Shown in pieces: positions 60,484 to 64,000 of a stretch of DNA of 64,000 bases. The notes beneath the pieces are model-generated. The model searched no databases and was not told where the DNA came from. It saw only the letters and a program-made list of their open reading frames with translations. Source of the DNA: Myxococcales bacterium. GTDB lineage: Bacteria > Myxococcota_A > Polyangia > Polyangiales > Ga0077539. The stretch is from positions 207,049-271,048 of the forward strand of contig JAUSAZ010000012.1 of the NCBI GenBank assembly GCA_030652255.1. Direction: 5' to 3'. The translations under genes and the position numbers were made by a program. Every line of letters starts with the position of its first letter. Position 1 is the first letter of the stretch.

Positions 60484-60749
60484 GCCACCCAGGCGGGGAT
60501 CGACGCCCACACGTGACGCGCGAACTGCGCCACGGCCCCAGCGCCCCACGCGGCCCCGAGCGCCACCACCGCGGACACGGCCACGAGGCGCGGCACCGCG
60601 GTGAGCGCCGGGTCGCCGAGCCGCAGCGGCGCCGCGAGGAGGCCGAGCGCGAGCCCCACGAGCGCCGAGGCGAGCAGCGCGGGCGCGGCCACGGAGAGCG
60701 CGAGGAGCAGCGCCTGCTGGGCGAGCGAGACCGTGCGGGCGAGGTCCAC
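60480..60749 (-). CDS. sctS: SctS/FliQ-like type III export channel protein
   Basis: An 89-residue protein, exactly the usual FliQ/SctS length, with two membrane hairpin helices (LAQQALLLALSVAAPALLAS, ALVGLALGLLAAPLRLGDP, LTAVPRLVAVSAVVALGAAW). The loop between helices, GLLAAPLRLGDPALTAVPRLV, parallels the FliQ pattern GLxQAxTQIxDxTLxFxPKxx, with the usual QAxTQ replaced. The GTG at 60749 fits the length. It is the first of a two-gene unit and sits 49 bases downstream of the AgmX-like gene on the same strand. Confidence 0.75.
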   Translation of the reverse strand: MDLARTVSLAQQALLLALSVAAPALLASALVGLALGLLAAPLRLGDPALTAVPRLVAVSAVVALGAAWGAGAVAQFARHVWASIPAWVA

Positions 60750-60798
60750 GGCGCGAGGATCGCGAAGGACCCCCGGCGCGGTCAACCGCGCGGCGCGA

Positions 60799-62568
60799 TC
60801 AGTTGAGGGCGAAGGGGAAGGTGACCGAGAAGGTGGGGCGGGAGAACGGCGGGAGGTGGGCGTCGCGGACGGCGCGGGCGATGCAGCTGCCGACGGGGGT
60901 GCCCGCGAAGGGCGGCGCCACGTTGGCGGTGTTGACGCGCCCCTGGTTGTTGAACACCACCGTGACGGTCGCGGTGCCGCCCGAGCCGGTGCCGCACGCG
61001 CGCACCGCCGGGCCGACCCCGCGCATGGCACCCGCGACGGCGGGACGGGCGGGCATCTCCGGGAGGTTGGACGCGGCCGCGGCGGGCGCCGAGCCGCCGG
61101 CGCTGCCCCCCGCGGGGCGGGCGGCGACGGAGTCCATGAGGTCGGCGAGGCTGCCGCCAGCGGCCGGCGTGGGACGACGCACCGGCGCGGCGGCAGGCGC
61201 GGCGGCCGGGGCGGAGGGAGCCGAGGGCGCGGGGGCGGTGCGCGCCGCAGCGGAGCCCGTGTTGGAGGGACGCTCGCGGTCGCGCGGTCGCTCGCGCTCG
61301 CGCGGCTCGTTGGCGGGCGCCGGGGCCGCCGGGGCGGGGGCCGCTGCCGTGGGCGCAGCCGCGGGCGCGGGCGCGGCTTCGGGCGCAGCGGTCGGCGTCG
61401 GGGCGGCCTCGGGCTGCGCGGTGGGAGCCGGGGTCGCGCTGGTGGGGTTGGGGTTGGTGTTGGCGGCGACGGCGGGGTTGGGGTTGTCGCCGTCCCCGCG
61501 ACCCTTGACGATCATCGCGGCGGCGATGCCGCCGCCCACGATGATGAGCGCGGCGCCGATGATGGCGAAGTTCATCCCCTTGGAGCCCGCGGCCTGGCGC
61601 GGGGCCTCGACCGGCGCGGCCACCACGGCCGCCGGGACCGCCACCGGCGCGAGCACCGGCGCCGCGAGCGGCGAGCTGAGGCCGCCCGACGCGCCCACGG
61701 TGAGGATGTCGTCGACCGAGCTCTTCGAGCGCGCGCTCGGCGTCGCCCCGAGGGCGCCCGCGAGCTTGTTGATGTCGATGAGCCCGCTCGAGTCGCCCGA
61801 GGCCACGCCGGACGCCGCGGGCGCGTCCTTCGGACCCGAGAGCTGCTGCAGCGTCGCGAGCGAGAACAGCACGGAGTTCTCGTTGCGCTGGCCGGTCATC
61901 GAGTCGCCGTGCCCCTGCGCCGCGGGGGCCTCGTCGGTGCCCGAGAACAGGGGCTTCGAGGCCTCCTGCGCGCGGGCCTCGGTGGCGAAGAGGTCGCCGC
62001 CCGCCACCTTCGCGCGCGCCTTCGCGGGCTCGGCGGTCGCCGGGCGCGCGCTGCTGCGGGAGGGCTCCGGGGTCGAGTAGAGGTCGCTCGCCGGCGCGGC
62101 GACCGCCACCGCCGCGGGCGCCTCGGCCGCGGGGGGCGGCGCGATCGACGCGAAGAGGTCGTTGCCCATGAAGGGCGCCTCGTGCTCGGCCGACGGCGCG
62201 CTGAACACCGCCGCGAGCTCGCCGACCTCCTGCATGGGGAGCCAGCCGTCGAAGCCGTCGCGCCACACGTAGGTCTCGGCGTCGATGTGGCCGCCGGCGA
62301 GCATCTCGCGCACCTGCGGGATGCTGTACGGCCCCTGCTGCTCGCCGTTGAGCACGACGTGCCAGATGGGCTCTTCGCCACCCGCCGAGGTGTCCATCGC
62401 GCGCGTCGCCTCGTCCTCCGCCGGACGCTGCGGCTCGGCGTAGTCGGTGCCCCGGACGATGATGTCCGACGAGCACTTCTTGCACTTGATCTTGAAGACC
62501 TTCTTACCCTGGACCTTCTCGTCCGCGATCTTGTAGGCCGCTCCGCAGCTCTGGCATTCGATCTTCAT
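60799..62568 (-). CDS. AgmX-like zinc-ribbon/GYF_2/TonB-like membrane protein
   Basis: A 589-residue protein. The N-terminus is an MJ0042-type zinc ribbon (C5, C8, C27, C30; IECQSCGAAYKIADEKVQGK, KVFKIKCKKCSSD), then a GYF_2 domain (about 66-115: PIWHVVLNGEQQGPYSIPQV, YVWRDGFDGWLP), a long low-complexity Ala/Pro region, one membrane helix (about 331-353), and a C-terminal AgmX/PglI-like domain (GVGPAVRACGTGSGGTATV, VGSCIARAVRDAHLPPFSRP, FSVTFPF). Related proteins take part in myxobacterial gliding or envelope complexes. A good promoter and leader hairpin precede it. Confidence 0.9.
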   Translation of the reverse strand: MKIECQSCGAAYKIADEKVQGKKVFKIKCKKCSSDIIVRGTDYAEPQRPAEDEATRAMDTSAGGEEPIWHVVLNGEQQGPYSIPQVREMLAGGHIDAETYVWRDGFDGWLPMQEVGELAAVFSAPSAEHEAPFMGNDLFASIAPPPAAEAPAAVAVAAPASDLYSTPEPSRSSARPATAEPAKARAKVAGGDLFATEARAQEASKPLFSGTDEAPAAQGHGDSMTGQRNENSVLFSLATLQQLSGPKDAPAASGVASGDSSGLIDINKLAGALGATPSARSKSSVDDILTVGASGGLSSPLAAPVLAPVAVPAAVVAAPVEAPRQAAGSKGMNFAIIGAALIIVGGGIAAAMIVKGRGDGDNPNPAVAANTNPNPTSATPAPTAQPEAAPTPTAAPEAAPAPAAAPTAAAPAPAAPAPANEPRERERPRDRERPSNTGSAAARTAPAPSAPSAPAAAPAAAPVRRPTPAAGGSLADLMDSVAARPAGGSAGGSAPAAAASNLPEMPARPAVAGAMRGVGPAVRACGTGSGGTATVTVVFNNQGRVNTANVAPPFAGTPVGSCIARAVRDAHLPPFSRPTFSVTFPFALN

Positions 62569-62636
62569 GTGGCTCTGTCCCGTGCGAGGCCCTGGCGTGG
62601 TCGGATGATGGATGGACGCGGGTCTGGCGGACTACT

Positions 62637-62658
62637 GAAGCGCGCGAGGTCGCGCTTC
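62637..62658 (-). promoter_or_regulatory. 8-bp hairpin in the AgmX-like gene leader
   Basis: GAAGCGCG (62637-62644) pairs with CGCGCTTC (62651-62658) around six bases, about 70 bases before the ATG at 62568, within the predicted transcribed leader. Confidence 0.4.
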
Positions 62659-62678
62659 TTCCTGCGCCGTGGTCGCGC

Positions 62679-62708
62679 ATTCTAGAGATCCGCGGAATCT
62701 GGGGTCAA
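62679..62708 (-). promoter_or_regulatory. Strong sigma-70-like promoter of the AgmX-like gene
   Basis: On the minus strand, TTGACC (62708-62703) and TAGAAT (62684-62679; five of six to TATAAT) are separated by 18 bases. The predicted leader is about 104 bases. Confidence 0.6.
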
Positions 62709-62771
62709 GCGCGGTGTTCGCGCGTACAAGGCTTCGATCGGCGGGAGCGGCAGCCCTTGGGATGAAGTTGT

Positions 62772-64000
62772 TCATCCGTCGTTGAGGCGCTCGCCGTCGT
62801 CGACGCAGAAGTCCATGAGGGGCTCGTAACGGCGCTGACACTTCGGGCACACACGCGCGCGAGGGGCGACGACCGGCGCCGCCGAAGCCGCAGCGGCCGT
62901 GCCTGCTGCCACGAGCGCCGCGCCGTCCTCGGTGCAGAACACCGACGCGTCGGAGAATTCCTTCGCGCACACCGGGCACCGCCTGGGCAACGGCGCGGGC
63001 GGCGGGGCGACCGCAGGCGCCCCTCTCGGCGGGTCGATCACCGTCGGGTACACCTCGACCGGCGCAGCTTCCCGACGCCCGCGCCCCGTCGGCTCGGGCT
63101 CCGGCATCGGGGCTACGGCCACCGCCGCACGCCGCACCGTCGGCGACTCGCTCTCCTCGACCACCGGCGCGGGCTGCTTGCGGCGCGCGAAGAGCCACCC
63201 GAGCAGCGCGAGCACGGCGACGCCCCCGAGCGCCGCGATCAGCAGCGGAATCCAGGCGGGGCGCGCGCTCGGCGCCTCGGTGGTGACCGACACCCCCAGC
63301 GACTGGCCTCCGCCCGGGTCGACCGCCTCGACGGAGGCGTCCTCCTCCTCGATGTGCGCGGCCGCCAGCGAGCGGTACTGATCCTCGCTCACGATCGTCG
63401 CGACGGCCCTCGCGCTGAGCCTCCCCGCGGTGGCGATGACCTCCACCGTGCCCTCGCCGCGGGTCGACGTCACGCACCCGCGGTCGAACGTCACGTCCGC
63501 GGCCCCCTGCGTCGAACGCGACGACCAGGCGACGGCGGCGCCGTCGATGTCACACCGCGCGGCGTCGAGCACCCGCGCGCGGAAGCACGTCCGACCGCCG
63601 ACCGGCAGGCTGCGCCGCGAGGGCGAGATCAACAGCACGCTCGCCGCGCCGACCCGCGCGCACCGCCGCACCGCTGGCGTCGGCACGGGCGGCGTGGGCG
63701 TGGGCGTGGGCGTGGGCGTGGGCGTGGGCGTGGGCGTGGGCGTGGGCGTGGGCGTGGGCGTGGGAGCGGGCGCAGCGCCGATGCGTTCGTACTCGCGCAC
63801 CATCACCGAGCTTGCGCGGCAGACCGAACCCTGGATGTTCCACTCGTACTCGGTCTCTTCCCGCAGCGAGAGGCGGGTGTTGCCCTCGGCGGAGACGGTG
63901 TACGTCGCCCGCTCGCCGAGCGCGGCGCCGTCTGGCGTGCTGCACGTGGTCACCCAGCGCGTGGCCGACGGGTGCGACGCGCTCCGCACCGCGACGTCGC
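62772..64000 (-). CDS. Zinc-ribbon membrane protein, 5' end outside window
   Basis: About 409 residues are visible to the right edge, where the frame continues, so the gene is 5'-partial. From N- to C-terminus: an extracytoplasmic beta part (YTVSAEGNTRLSLREETEYEW), a Pro-Thr repeat, a second beta domain with Cys residues (SLPVGGRTCFRARVLDA), one membrane helix (about 265-285, IPLLIAALGGVAVLALLGWLF), and a cytoplasmic tail with two double-Cys zinc ribbons (CPVCAKEFSDASVFCTEDG and CPKCQRRYEPLMDFCVDDG). The reverse-of-usual topology (ribbons at the C-end) is typical of myxobacterial signalling proteins. It precedes the AgmX-like gene by 203 bases. Confidence 0.78.
   Translation of the reverse strand, partial: DVAVRSASHPSATRWVTTCSTPDGAALGERATYTVSAEGNTRLSLREETEYEWNIQGSVCRASSVMVREYERIGAAPAPTPTPTPTPTPTPTPTPTPTPTPTPPVPTPAVRRCARVGAASVLLISPSRRSLPVGGRTCFRARVLDAARCDIDGAAVAWSSRSTQGAADVTFDRGCVTSTRGEGTVEVIATAGRLSARAVATIVSEDQYRSLAAAHIEEEDASVEAVDPGGGQSLGVSVTTEAPSARPAWIPLLIAALGGVAVLALLGWLFARRKQPAPVVEESESPTVRRAAVAVAPMPEPEPTGRGRREAAPVEVYPTVIDPPRGAPAVAPPPAPLPRRCPVCAKEFSDASVFCTEDGAALVAAGTAAAASAAPVVAPRARVCPKCQRRYEPLMDFCVDDGERLNDG
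63691..63762 (-). repeat. Twelve perfect GGCGTG hexamers
   Basis: Twelve perfect tandem GGCGTG units (plus strand) encode Pro-Thr on the minus strand, in an extracytoplasmic linker. Perfect identity points to recent slippage; in-frame changes alter linker length only. Confidence 0.95.

Noticed and set aside
59776-60749. Part of a flagellar operon
   Set aside because: No other flagellar or basal-body gene is present on either side.

Overview
This 64-kb window is very GC-rich DNA with G/C-biased third codon positions and frequent GTG starts. It carries about 50 protein-coding genes and no tRNA, rRNA, insertion sequence or integrase that I could see. The gene content points to a myxobacterium-like bacterium: two membrane-anchored Ser/Thr kinases, an AgmX-like zinc-ribbon/GYF protein, a DUF4398 plus OmpA/thrombospondin-3 pair, a Kelch lipoprotein, many secreted proteins of unknown function, and type VI secretion (T6SS) cargo genes. 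The species assignment is inference.

Layout. 1-8.6 kb: an unplaced helical protein, a metallophosphoesterase, a universal stress protein, TatA, an Sfp-type phosphopantetheinyl transferase coupled to a Kelch lipoprotein, and arginine decarboxylase (speA). 7.8-20.4 kb: a long minus-strand run read as lipoprotein methyltransferase, gamma-glutamyltransferase, a 1605-residue coiled-coil/zinc-cluster membrane protein, a lipoprotein alpha-amylase, a lipoprotein, a CaiB-type CoA transferase and a glutathione transferase. 20.5-29.6 kb: small secreted proteins, a JmjC-like oxygenase, a repeat-bearing Tat-type lipoprotein, a MOSC protein, kinase 1, a TPR-GGDEF cyclase and a deoxynucleoside kinase. 29.6-40.4 kb: envelope genes, agmatinase (speB; with speA a route from arginine to putrescine), a THUMP methyltransferase and M3 peptidase operon, kinase 2, a densely structured intergenic region, and a Ppx/GppA phosphatase.

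40.4-48.6 kb is a T6SS delivery island (two DUF2169 adaptors, a PAAR-like protein, a DUF6484-like protein, a TagH-like FHA protein, VgrG). Its convergent centre is filled by a 282-bp inverted repeat. 48.7-53.2 kb holds an enoyl-CoA hydratase, a barrel protein, a Septu-type defence pair (PtuA ATPase and PtuB HNH nuclease, four-base overlap), an orphan helical protein, and five palindromic 15-mers spaced 41 or 42 bp apart. 53.2-64 kb: an AAC(3)-type acetyltransferase, an acyl-CoA carboxyltransferase, an internally duplicated HTH/receiver-like regulator, NUDIX, TPR and hpt genes, an isolated pair of type III export channel proteins (SctS/FliQ- and SctT/FliR-like), the AgmX-like protein, and the end of a zinc-ribbon membrane protein.

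The observations most worth following up are the Septu pair with the phased palindrome array, the giant inverted repeat in the T6SS island, the structured region before the Ppx gene, and the orphan SctS/SctT pair. Several start codons lie only 7-11 bases after a -10-like hexamer, which suggests leaderless or near-leaderless transcripts.
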